Source: an uncultured Nitrospira sp. (lineage in GTDB: Bacteria > Nitrospirota > Nitrospiria > Nitrospirales > UBA8639). From it: a stretch of 16,376 nucleotides of DNA. The notes under the pieces were generated by a model. The model saw nothing but the letters and a program-made list of their open reading frames with translations. It did not search any database and was not told the origin of the DNA. The stretch's first letter is position 1, and the number at the start of each line of letters is the position of its first letter. The translations under genes were made by a program, and so were the position numbers. The stretch lies in contig CABVRQ010000082.1 in NCBI GenBank assembly GCA_902500695.1, positions 1 through 16,376 on the forward strand, in the 5' to 3' direction. Of the stretch, positions 6,964 through 13,989 are shown piece after piece.

Positions 6964-8392
6964 GACTCCCTTCCTTGGCAATCTCAAAAACAATTCGAGT
7001 CCCACGGTGAGGTTTCGACCACACCTGAAAATACGCTCCCAGTCGCTTAGCGCGTGCGGCCATATTTTTCAATCCGTGAACCCCCTCATACGTATTCTCA
7101 AGATCAAAGCCCAGACCATTGTCCGCCACTTCAAGGCACACGGTCTTTTCCCGCACCTGAAGGGACACCGTGCCTGACGTGGCCTGTGAATGCCGCACGC
7201 TGTTGCTGATGGATTCTTTCACCACAAACAGCAGGTGGGTAGCTTCCTCCGGTGTGAGCAAATCGGCCGCCTCCTGATCGATCTGCAGGTGGAAAGGCAG
7301 GTTCTGGGATTTTTCGACAGTATGCACAAGCGTGCGCATTTCTTCCACCCATTGCTGTCCATTCAGGCATTCCGGTTCAAGACCATTAATATGTCGGCGC
7401 AGGTCTTGAATCACGAATTTGAGTTCCATCAATACATCACTGATCCCGCTGTGGGCTTCTTTGGGATGCTGTGGAATGAGCCGTTGACACCGTTCAAGAT
7501 TCAGCCTCAGCGCAAATGTCGATTGAATGACTCCGTCATGAAGATCCCGGGCCATACGTTCCCGATCTTCCAAGACCGCCCGGAGTTGTTGTTCACTGCG
7601 ACGACTGGCTTGTTCAGCCTGTTTGGTTTGGATCAATGATGTCCGTAACTCAGAGACCGTGGCCAAATACCCTCGCCCGACATACCCCAGGACTAAAAAG
7701 TACGCCATCAACCGCAGGAAATGCCAAAACCACCATCGACTGCCCCAGATCACCGAATAGGTAAACATCAATTCCGCAAGGCCGAACATGAGGGCCAATG
7801 AGGCAAAGAGGAAATCTTCCGATCGACCCGAGTTTCGGTAATCCAAAAAAAAGCGAAGCGATCCGGCGAAAAACAACATGCTCGCAAAACTTTTTGGAGC
7901 CACAGCGGCTGGCGTGAATGCCCCTTCACGAACCATCACCGGTAAAGATTGCGGAAATCCAATCGTCCATAAGCCAAGGGCAAGGGCTCCGCCAGTCATC
8001 ACCCACGGCATCCATTTAATCGTTGTGTGATGTTTCCCCGTTGCCGAGAACCACATCAGCCCGAACCCCAAACCTCCCAACAAGCTCGCACTGCCCCGCA
8101 ATAAGACGAATCCATTCCCCGGTATCGATACCGCGTGAAAGACTTCAAGAATGCCCATCCCGAGAAAGCCACCGGCGATGGGATAAAACTTCTGATTGGT
8201 GTGTTCAGCGGTCCTTTGAAGCGATACGATTCCCATGGCAATGGCGGCCAAACCGCCGACCGTTTCCAATGTGGAATGAAGGGGCTCATGGGACCAGCGC
8301 CACTCCGGCCAGACACCCGGAAGGAGGATGCCCGTCACCAACGCAGCGATACCGCCCCCACCAACCATAAGATACAGGGTGAAAGGTTTCAT
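6950..8392 (-). CDS. Membrane sensor histidine kinase (HisKA_3, NarX/LiaS type)
   Basis: A 480-residue sensor kinase. About seven hydrophobic segments fill residues 4-240, giving a multi-span N-terminal sensor that resembles integral-membrane MASE-like domains rather than a periplasmic loop sensor. A coiled-coil region (about 248-280) leads to the HisKA_3 dimerisation box with phospho-accepting His285 in ARDLHDGVIQS. The HATPase domain has an N box (KESISNSVRHS, about 392-402), DNGLGFD near 424 and GVHGLKNMAARAKRLGA near 437. It probably phosphorylates the overlapping NarL-type regulator. I chose ATG at 8392 with GGAA at reasonable spacing; an in-frame GTG at 8428 would add 12 charged residues. 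The signal sensed is unknown, possibly a membrane or quinone-related cue given the buried sensor. It follows the sigma-54 activator gene by about 140 bp. Confidence 0.9.
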   Translation of the reverse strand: MKPFTLYLMVGGGGIAALVTGILLPGVWPEWRWSHEPLHSTLETVGGLAAIAMGIVSLQRTAEHTNQKFYPIAGGFLGMGILEVFHAVSIPGNGFVLLRGSASLLGGLGFGLMWFSATGKHHTTIKWMPWVMTGGALALGLWTIGFPQSLPVMVREGAFTPAAVAPKSFASMLFFAGSLRFFLDYRNSGRSEDFLFASLALMFGLAELMFTYSVIWGSRWWFWHFLRLMAYFLVLGYVGRGYLATVSELRTSLIQTKQAEQASRRSEQQLRAVLEDRERMARDLHDGVIQSTFALRLNLERCQRLIPQHPKEAHSGISDVLMELKFVIQDLRRHINGLEPECLNGQQWVEEMRTLVHTVEKSQNLPFHLQIDQEAADLLTPEEATHLLFVVKESISNSVRHSQATSGTVSLQVREKTVCLEVADNGLGFDLENTYEGVHGLKNMAARAKRLGAYFQVWSKPHRGTRIVFEIAKEGSHAKT

Positions 8393-8535
8393 GTATTCGT
8401 TCCGCAATGTTCTTCTCAGGCGCTCCACTCGAACGGCTTATTCCCCTGATGAGCGAGATCAGACCTAATCAAGACAAGAGGGGGTGCAACTTTGGCCTTA
8501 TGCCTCACCCATGTTCTTTCATTTACCAAAGGCGA

Positions 8536-10362
8536 TTACCGTCCCTTTACAATCCCCATTTTTTTGATGCGAGCCACCAGCGTGGTGGGTTTAATCCCCA
8601 ACCGCTCCGCTGCTCCGCCTTTCCCATAAATTTTCCAATCCGATTCCTGGAGAGCCGCCAGCGTATTGTCCCGTTCCCGACGCCGCATTTCCTGTTCAGT
8701 CACCACGCTCCATTCTCTGGCCGAAGCCTTGGACTCCCGGTGCTGTGAGGAGGATCGCCCTTCTCCCGGTTGAGGAATATCGAACGACAATCCCTGCTGT
8801 CCGGAAAGGATCAGGCCTCGTTCAATAACGTTCTGTAACTCTCGAACATTTCCCGGCCAGTTATATCGTTGTAATTGCCCCACCGATGCTTCCGTTAGTC
8901 TTGGTTGCACACAGTGTAGCTTTTTGGATGTCACTCCGAGAAGGTACTCGGCTAAGAGCGGAATATCCTCCTTCCGTTCGCGGAGCGGAGACATTTCAAG
9001 AGGGAAGACACTGAGTCGATAATACAGGTCCTGCCGGAATCCACCGGTCTCCACCTCCTGCTTTAAATTCTTGTTGGTCGCGGCAATCACTCTGACATCC
9101 ACCTGTCTGGTGCGTTCCTCTCCCACACGCTCATATTGCTGCTCCTGCAACACCCGCAGAAATTTACCTTGAAGATCCAAGGGAATTTCTCCGACCTCGT
9201 CCAGGAACAAGGTGCCCCCATCCGCCGCTCCAAATCGCCCTTCTCGATCCTTGACCGCTCCGGTGAATGCTCCTTTCACGTGGCCGAAAAATTCACTCTC
9301 AAACAGTTCCCGAGGAATTGAGGCACAATTCACCCGGATTAACGGCTGGTCTTTCCGTTGACTCCGTTTGTGAATTTCCCTGGCAACCAATTCCTTACCG
9401 GTTCCGGACTCACCGAGAATCAACACGGTGGCCTCTGTGGGTGCCACAAGATCTATTTGACGGATCACATTGTGCAGAGCGGGGCTTTGTCCGACGAGAT
9501 CCCCGAAGGCTCCGGCTTCGAGGACTTCCTCCTGTAAGTACCGGTTTTCCGCTTGCAACCGGTTTTGCCGTTCCAAAAGTTCTTCCGCCTGTTTTCGTCC
9601 GCTAATATCAACCAGAAATCCTTGGTACCACTGCACCGCACCTTCCGCATTGCGGATCACCCTGGCATTTTCTGAAATCCAGATTGGCGTCCCGTCCGCC
9701 CGATAGACCTCCGACTCAAAATCCGTGATGACATCCGTTTGCTCCAGCAACCGGCAAAATTCCTCCCGCTTTGTTGGCTCGACATACAGATGGCGACCGA
9801 TATCTTTGACGGCTTCCATTAATATTTGGGGGGAATCATAACCCAACAAATGGCTCAGGGCGGCATTGGCATTGAGGAATACACCGGCAGGTGTTGCCTG
9901 GTAGATCCCTTCTACCGCTTGATTAAAAATGGCGCGATATTTTTCTTCCGATTGCTGAAGTGCTTCTTCGGCTTCTTTTCGCTGAGAAATATCTCGAATG
10001 ATTCCGCTGAAAAAGAGCCGGTCTTTTTCTTCCCATGCCGAAAGCGTGAGTTCGAGGGGGAATTCCTCTCCGGTGCTTCGCAGACCACTCAGTTCCACGG
10101 TCTCTCCAAGAATTCGCGTCTCTCCCCTCGTGCTGTACCGCTCAAGCCCCGCCTGATGCGCCAGTCGGTATCGATCCGGCATGAGCATGGTGAGAGGTTG
10201 GCCGACGGTCTCCTCACTTTCATAGCCGAAGATGTCTTTGGCCCCCTTATTCCAGAACAGGATGGTCCCTGATTGATCCGCGATAATGATGGCATCGTGA
10301 GATGACTGGGCGACGGCCCGAAACCGCATTTCTGCTATGTAATTATCTTTTCCATTATTCAT
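8536..10362 (-). CDS. PAS-PAS-AAA+-Fis sigma-54-dependent transcriptional activator
   Basis: A 608-residue enhancer-binding protein. Two PAS domains lie at about 12-125 and 140-258, then a short coiled coil (260-280). The AAA+ domain (about 287-515) has Walker A GESGTGKE (317-324), the sigma-54-contacting GAFTGA loop (364-369), Walker B TLFLDE (384-389) and WPGNVREL (502-509). A Fis-type helix-turn-helix closes the protein (about 567-603, GGAAERLGIKPTTLVARIKK). With no receiver domain, control is probably through ligand or redox sensing by the PAS domains. An intact GAFTGA indicates a true sigma-54 activator. ATG at 10362 is preceded by AAGGA about 13 bases upstream. The gene is divergent from the copper protein gene, whose upstream region holds a -24/-12 promoter match, so it is the obvious candidate activator. 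Confidence 0.94.
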   Translation of the reverse strand: MNNGKDNYIAEMRFRAVAQSSHDAIIIADQSGTILFWNKGAKDIFGYESEETVGQPLTMLMPDRYRLAHQAGLERYSTRGETRILGETVELSGLRSTGEEFPLELTLSAWEEKDRLFFSGIIRDISQRKEAEEALQQSEEKYRAIFNQAVEGIYQATPAGVFLNANAALSHLLGYDSPQILMEAVKDIGRHLYVEPTKREEFCRLLEQTDVITDFESEVYRADGTPIWISENARVIRNAEGAVQWYQGFLVDISGRKQAEELLERQNRLQAENRYLQEEVLEAGAFGDLVGQSPALHNVIRQIDLVAPTEATVLILGESGTGKELVAREIHKRSQRKDQPLIRVNCASIPRELFESEFFGHVKGAFTGAVKDREGRFGAADGGTLFLDEVGEIPLDLQGKFLRVLQEQQYERVGEERTRQVDVRVIAATNKNLKQEVETGGFRQDLYYRLSVFPLEMSPLRERKEDIPLLAEYLLGVTSKKLHCVQPRLTEASVGQLQRYNWPGNVRELQNVIERGLILSGQQGLSFDIPQPGEGRSSSQHRESKASAREWSVVTEQEMRRRERDNTLAALQESDWKIYGKGGAAERLGIKPTTLVARIKKMGIVKGR

Positions 10363-10410
10363 TGGCCCGTTGGTCCTTATCCGGTTTCAGGTCACTTTCA
10401 TCTATGGGTC

Positions 10411-10593
10411 TGTTGAAAAAAGCCGCCAGCGGCGTTCTCGCCATTTTTCCGTACTCACGTACTAAGCGTACGCTCCGTGCGTTAAAACGGCTGGGGCCTT
10501 GCTGGACGGACTTTTTTGAACCGACCCCCCGAGCCATTGATGAGTAATCCAATCCTGGGCAAATTTGCCCTTGAAAATCTTTATTATTCAACA
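10411..10593 (+). mobile_element. Palindromic MITE-like repeat, copy 2
   Basis: A 183-bp element with the same design and orientation as copy 1: TGTTGAA at 10411 and TTCAACA ending at 10593. Core segments AGCCGCCAGCGGCGTTCTCG, ACTCACGTAC, GTACGCTCCG and GGCCTTGCTGGACG match or nearly match copy 1. The hairpin ends here are GTCTGTTGAAAAAAG and CTTTTTTGAACCGAC, and still pair with each other although they differ from those of copy 1. It lies in the divergent control region, between the activator gene start and the palindromes serving the copper gene. The T-tract at each edge could insulate the two transcription units. Confidence 0.72.
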
Positions 10594-10653
10594 CTCCCTC
10601 TATAACCAGGATATTGAAATGCTGAAAGATAACGAAGCGATTATCATATTAAA

Positions 10654-10708
10654 CAACATTATTACGTTGTTATTCAGCAAAATATTGCTATTCAACAAAT
10701 TATTGTTG
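10654..10708 (+). promoter_or_regulatory. Three ordered palindromes, candidate enhancer sites (UAS)
   Basis: Three inverted repeats share the design CARC-N8-GYTR. They are CAAC-N8-GTTG at 10654-10669, CAGC-N8-GCTA at 10675-10690 and CAAC-N8-GTTG at 10693-10708; the last extends to a perfect ATTCAACAA/TTGTTGAAT stem (10690-10711). Successive starts are 21 and 18 bp apart, close to two helical turns. They lie about 90-145 bp upstream of the predicted start of transcription from the -24/-12 element, the usual place for sigma-54 enhancer sites. The surrounding DNA is very AT-rich, which raises the chance of accidental palindromes. Binding by the divergent activator is inferred. Confidence 0.55.
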
Positions 10709-10744
10709 AATTAAAATTCAATAAAATCAAATTAAATATATATA

Positions 10745-10757
10745 AATCAAATACTTA
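10745..10757 (+). promoter_or_regulatory. Putative IHF binding site
   Basis: AATCAAATACTTA matches the IHF core consensus WATCAANNNNTTR at every position and has AT-rich DNA on its 5' side. It sits between the three palindromes and the -24/-12 promoter, where IHF bending would bring an enhancer-bound activator to the polymerase. In AT-rich sequence such a match can occur by chance. Confidence 0.45.
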
Positions 10758-10772
10758 TGCATTTTTATTGCG

Positions 10773-10788
10773 TGGCACATAATCTGCT
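10773..10788 (+). promoter_or_regulatory. Sigma-54 (-24/-12) promoter of the copper protein gene
   Basis: TGGCACATAATCTGCT fits the sigma-54 consensus TGGCACG-N4-TTGCW: the -24 TGGCAC is perfect, GG and GC are the required 10 bases apart, and the -12 part reads CTGCT instead of TTGCT. Transcription should begin near 10799, leaving an 80-base leader before the ATG at 10883. The open frame that continues upstream across this site is therefore not translated from this promoter. Confidence 0.7.
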
Positions 10789-10882
10789 TGAAGGCTATAG
10801 ACATGATGTTGCATCTATAGGCATGGATAGGCAGGCATCCCCTTTAATCATCATATTTATGTTCGCAAGAAAGGATCGCAGA

Positions 10883-11854
10883 ATGAAGAATCGACATTCA
10901 GGCCGGATAGGATTGGCCATCGCGCTTTTAGCTATGACCGGAAGTCTTTCCACCTTGGCCTCAGAAGTCGAGGCCAAGAAGGTCACGGTAGAGCTGACGG
11001 CAGTGGAAACGGAAGTGGTCATTGATGGGAAAGGCACCACCTACAAAGCATGGACCTTTAACGGACAGGTTCCGGGTCCCGTCGTACGCGTGACCGAAGG
11101 AGACCAGGTCCATTTCATCCTCAAAAACCACAAAGACAATGGTCGCCCACATTCCATGGACTTTCATGCAGCTGAAACGGACTTCCTCGCCAATTATCGC
11201 GATGTGAACCCTGGCGAGTCGCTGGAATATGTCTGGGAAGCGAAACGGCCAGGAGTCTTTGCCTACCACTGCGGCGCGTTTCCAATGATTCAACATATTG
11301 CCCGCGGCATGTTCGGCGCCGTCATTGTGGACCCGAAAGATACCAGTGCAATGCCCAAGGCTGACCGGGAATATGTGCTGGTGCAATCGGAGTTATTCAC
11401 GAAAGATCCTGATGACGTCAAGGCAATGATGGACGCGAAAAATGACCATGTCGTGTTCAACGGCGGGATATTTAAGTATGATCCGGTTCACGCAGCAAAG
11501 GGCGGAGAGTTCCTCACCGCCAAACCGGGTGATCGGGTACGGTTTTATTTTGTCAACATCGGCCCGAATAATTTCTCCTCACTTCATCCGATTGCGGAAA
11601 TCTGGGACGATGTCTGGGCCAGCGGAAATCCGGCCAACCGCATGCAAGGAGTCCAAACCCAGGTGATCGGTGCAGCAGATGGCGCCATTCTGGATGTCGT
11701 CGTGGAACAAAAAGGCGTCTATCCGATCGTGACCCACTCACTGAAAGATGCGCTCACCGGAGCCATTGCTCTTCTTGAAGTGAGCGATGAAGCCAAGACG
11801 CTTCCTCTGATGCCTTCAGTTGGTCCCAAAACCACAGAAACAACCGGCAAATAG
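10883..11854 (+). CDS. Exported NirK-like two-domain copper protein
   Basis: A 323-residue protein with a Sec-type signal peptide (about 1-28) and two cupredoxin domains, as in NirK/AniA copper nitrite reductases. Type 1 copper ligands are His90, Cys130, His138 and Met143; type 2 ligands are His95, His129 and His285. The catalytic Asp is kept (Asp93 in HSMDFH). The second catalytic residue, His in the GGHGD segment of classical enzymes, aligns with Ile240 (SLHPIAEIWDDVW). This change resembles NirK-like proteins of nitrifiers and makes nitrite reduction uncertain; another copper oxidase or reductase reaction is possible. Domain 1 keeps the YHC and ARGM elements. ATG at 10883 has AAAGGAT upstream, and the -24/-12 promoter lies 95 bp before it. 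A polar tail of about 20 residues follows domain 2. Monocistronic by context; a hairpin follows 45 bp after the stop. Confidence 0.88.
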   Translation: MKNRHSGRIGLAIALLAMTGSLSTLASEVEAKKVTVELTAVETEVVIDGKGTTYKAWTFNGQVPGPVVRVTEGDQVHFILKNHKDNGRPHSMDFHAAETDFLANYRDVNPGESLEYVWEAKRPGVFAYHCGAFPMIQHIARGMFGAVIVDPKDTSAMPKADREYVLVQSELFTKDPDDVKAMMDAKNDHVVFNGGIFKYDPVHAAKGGEFLTAKPGDRVRFYFVNIGPNNFSSLHPIAEIWDDVWASGNPANRMQGVQTQVIGAADGAILDVVVEQKGVYPIVTHSLKDALTGAIALLEVSDEAKTLPLMPSVGPKTTETTGK

Positions 11855-11898
11855 TAAAAGAGGGCACCATCAGGCATCCCTCTAATTGAACTCTTGTC

Positions 11899-11935
11899 TC
11901 TTCGTGGGAGGCACCTTAATCGTCTCCCACGAAGA
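11899..11935. terminator. Strong hairpin after the copper protein gene
   Basis: TCTTCGTGGGAG and CTCCCACGAAGA form a perfect 12-bp stem around a 13-base loop, 45 bp after the copper gene stop and before the convergent zinc-ribbon gene end. No T-tract follows on either strand, so it is either a non-canonical terminator or a 3' mRNA-stabilising hairpin. The rest of 11855-12097 shows no gene. Confidence 0.5.
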
Positions 11936-12097
11936 ATCGGGCTTGACCCCACCCCCAAGACACACATTCTCGTATTTTCTGCTAAACAGTTTTTGCCCGG
12001 CCGGGGTTCAATCGAACAACGTCCCAAATAACTTGAACGCGTTCTCCCAAGTCGCCCCGTTGCCCAAGCCTGGCAAGACAAGGATGTCTTTACACTC

Positions 12098-12457
12098 TCA
12101 GGTCTCCATCATTTCCAGCCTGGTATCAAACTCATGCCCGCATTGGACACATCGGATACAATCCGATTCCACCAACGGTTCATCATCTCGAATCCCCATT
12201 CCCCCGCAATCGGGACATCGGGCTAAATGAACTTTTTGATCGTCGACCGTTTCGTATTGCGTTCCGTGAAGGCAAAACACCGGTTGTCCTTCAAGAACCC
12301 ATTGCTTCCCGGCCTTATCAATAACCGGCAGGGCAATGTAATGCTGGGCCGCATAGGTCTCTTGCTCCGTTCGTGTCGGAAGACCATCTTGAACCAGTTT
12401 GTCGGTTTTGACTTCGTAAAGTGCACCTGCTTTGGAAATGACTTTTGTCGGTCCCAT
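12098..12457 (-). CDS. Small zinc-ribbon-like protein of unknown function
   Basis: A 119-residue soluble protein that I do not recognise. The N-terminal half (about 1-75) looks like a small beta-rich domain (GALYEVKTDKLV, QHYIALPVIDKAGKQWVLEGQPV) with one cysteine at 62. The C-terminal part carries two CxxC pairs, Cys81/Cys84 (CPDCGGMG) and Cys103/Cys106 (CVQCGHEFD), plus Cys100, which suggests a zinc ribbon or rubredoxin-like knuckle. The ATG at 12457 has an almost perfect anti-16S match, AAAGGAGGTGA, directly upstream, so translation should be strong. It is convergent with the copper gene and divergent from the DUF454 gene. Nearest known analogues would be zinc-ribbon adaptor proteins, but there is no family-level evidence. 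Confidence 0.8.
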   Translation of the reverse strand: MGPTKVISKAGALYEVKTDKLVQDGLPTRTEQETYAAQHYIALPVIDKAGKQWVLEGQPVFCLHGTQYETVDDQKVHLARCPDCGGMGIRDDEPLVESDCIRCVQCGHEFDTRLEMMET

Positions 12458-12467
12458 CTTCACCTCC

Positions 12468-12479
12468 TTTACATGTAAA
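12468..12479. promoter_or_regulatory. 12-bp perfect palindrome at the zinc-ribbon gene ribosome site
   Basis: TTTACATGTAAA is a perfect palindrome that abuts and partly overlaps the AAAGGAGG ribosome site. It could be an operator for a repressor that blocks this gene. A few 12-bp palindromes are expected by chance in a window this size, so the case rests on position only. Confidence 0.25.
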
Positions 12480-12520
12480 CGCACCGTTGTAAAATCACAT
12501 TGCCACTGGTGAACTCCCGG

Positions 12521-12561
12521 GTGTCTGGTGAATGTTCCTGGTCCCAGGCGTTAACAGACAC
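12521..12561. promoter_or_regulatory. Inverted repeat in the 12458-12672 divergent region
   Basis: GTGTCTG at 12521 and CAGACAC at 12555 are perfect arms, with an inner CCTGG/CCAGG stem between them. CTGGTGAA also occurs twice just upstream, at about 12506 and 12525. The element lies between the divergent zinc-ribbon and DUF454 genes and could be an operator or leader hairpin. No clear -10/-35 boxes were recognised. Confidence 0.3.
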
Positions 12562-12672
12562 TCACCCTCCTTTGGTCAGCTATCCCCTTCAATTTTTTAT
12601 GCCTTGAGGCCGATAATATCTTTATACGAAAAACTCGACAGAAACCCTTCATCACCGTTAAGGCTCATTCGC

Positions 12673-13110
12673 ATGCCAGTCTCGCCGGTAAGACTTATGC
12701 TGCTGATCGGAGGGTGGATCAGTCTTGGCCTGGGTCTTTTAGGGATATTGGTTCCACTCCTCCCCACAACTCCCTTTATCCTCCTTGCCGCCTGGTGCTT
12801 TTCCAAAAGTTCTCCTCGTCTCCATGCACGGCTGCTCAATCAACCCCTGTTAGGCCCAATGATTCAGAATTGGGAACAAGAAGGCAGCATCAGTCAGAAT
12901 GCGAAAGTCACGGCCACGGTTTGCATGATTGGCCTGTTTGGGTGCTCTCTCTTTGCCTTCCCCTTTTCGGTTCTCCTCACCATCTTTCTTGTCTGCATGG
13001 GCACTGGAGTCTTAATATTTATCTGGACTCGACCCAAACCCTCACGCCATCTTAATCAACTCAGCAATCGCCCCACTGACTCCGGCAAAAATCTGGTGAG
13101 GCTTGGCTGA
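12673..13110 (+). CDS. DUF454 (YbaN-like) small membrane protein
   Basis: A 145-residue inner-membrane protein of the DUF454/YbaN family. Hallmarks are LGLGLLGILVPLLPTTPFILLAAWCFSKSSPRLHARLL (about 18-55), then NWEQEGSIS. Two or three membrane segments lie at about 8-45 and 84-118, followed by a polar tail. No biochemical function is known for the family. ATG at 12673 matches the usual family start; the frame is open upstream to 12532 but that extension looks non-coding. The Shine-Dalgarno (AAGG) is weak and 12 bases away. Its last 69 bases overlap the 3' end of the convergent elbB gene. The C-terminal 25 residues, which lie in the overlap, are polar and unlike the family core, so they may be an extension. 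Confidence 0.82.
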   Translation: MPVSPVRLMLLIGGWISLGLGLLGILVPLLPTTPFILLAAWCFSKSSPRLHARLLNQPLLGPMIQNWEQEGSISQNAKVTATVCMIGLFGCSLFAFPFSVLLTIFLVCMGTGVLIFIWTRPKPSRHLNQLSNRPTDSGKNLVRLG

Positions 13111-13695
13111 TCCATACATATAGGCTGGCGTGGTGATCACTTTATTGCCGTGATCCACGACATATTTTTCCACCGCACAATTCTGATGTTTGGCACCGGT
13201 TTTTTCTAATTCGGATGCGGTTCCGGCGTCATCTCCAATGGTCACATTAATGCCTTTTTTCCCCAACGCCAATGCCATGATAGCCGGCGCAATACAAATG
13301 GCCGCGATGGGCTTACGGCTGTCACTAAATTCTTTCACGATCCTGGCCACCTGTGGATCAATTTGGCCACCACTCCCCTTTTTCCCAAAATCACAGAGAT
13401 GCAACGCGGCTCCAAAACCTCCCGGAAAGGCCAGGGCGTCAAAATTCTCTGCCTTGAGTTGTTCTAACGACTGAATCTCGCCACGAGCAATGCGGGCGGC
13501 CTCCTGCAACACATTTCGTTTCTGTCCGGTGGGTTTTTGAGTGAGGTGATTCGTTTCCTCAACATCTTTATTGGGTGCAAATACCTCATAGTCAGCTCCG
13601 TTTTGACCGATGGCTATGAGCGTGCTAATGGCTTCCGTAATTTCAGCTCCATCTAAGAATCCACAACCTGAAAGAATCACGGCCACTTTTTTCAT
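13042..13695 (-). CDS. elbB: ElbB (ES1) class I glutamine amidotransferase-like protein
   Basis: A 217-residue member of the DJ-1/PfpI superfamily, ES1/ElbB branch, described as an isoprenoid-biosynthesis-linked protein with reported glyoxalase activity in E. coli; its physiological role is not settled. Signatures are VAVILSGCGFLDGAEITEA (5-23), LAFPGGFGAALHLCDF near 88-103, the nucleophile Cys134 in AAICIAPA, and a conserved ITTPAYMYG (187-195). It should be a soluble cytoplasmic dimer. The ATG at 13695 has AAGGAGG at ideal spacing, which rejects the longer upstream frame. A perfect seven-base hairpin lies in its leader. The stop codon region overlaps the DUF454 gene on the opposite strand by 69 bases. 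Confidence 0.93.
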   Translation of the reverse strand: MKKVAVILSGCGFLDGAEITEAISTLIAIGQNGADYEVFAPNKDVEETNHLTQKPTGQKRNVLQEAARIARGEIQSLEQLKAENFDALAFPGGFGAALHLCDFGKKGSGGQIDPQVARIVKEFSDSRKPIAAICIAPAIMALALGKKGINVTIGDDAGTASELEKTGAKHQNCAVEKYVVDHGNKVITTPAYMYGSAKPHQIFAGVSGAIAELIKMA

Positions 13696-13734
13696 AATTT
13701 CCTCCTTTTCCCTGAATGCACCGTAGAAGGGACA

Positions 13735-13754
13735 GCAGTCCCAACCCGGACTGC
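13735..13754. promoter_or_regulatory. Leader hairpin of elbB
   Basis: GCAGTCC and GGACTGC pair perfectly around CAACCC, about 40 bases upstream of the elbB start. It could shape the elbB leader or be an operator. Apart from this, 13696-13989 shows no gene. A short open frame at 13797-14009 has no ribosome site or family match. Confidence 0.3.
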
Positions 13755-13989
13755 CCAAGTATTTCGTGATAGGTGTTACGCTAGTATGACTCCGGGATGA
13801 AGGTCAATCTCTGGATATTCCTAAATTCTCTTCTGAGTCCGGGCACTCCACTCCCTGATATGCCCTCAAAGCGAATGACGCTTCTTCTCAACTTTCAGCC
13901 CGCAGCACAATCCTGCTCATTCACCAACCAGTCCTCCCATGGTACGCTGTGGGAGAATTCGTCATTACACCTTTTGAATGAGGGAACGT

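Noticed and set aside
10651..10711. CRISPR-like or iteron array reading of the tandem palindromes
   Set aside because: Only three short, non-identical units with no spacers or cas/rep genes nearby; operator sites explain them better.
10757..10882. Upstream extension of the copper gene reading frame
   Set aside because: It spans the -24/-12 promoter and puts 42 residues before a clean signal peptide; ATG 10883 has a ribosome site.
11719..12230. Open frames of about 115-120 codons downstream of the copper gene
   Set aside because: One runs antisense through the copper gene end and the other through the zinc-ribbon gene end; both are rich in Arg, Ser and Pro and look like frame shadows.
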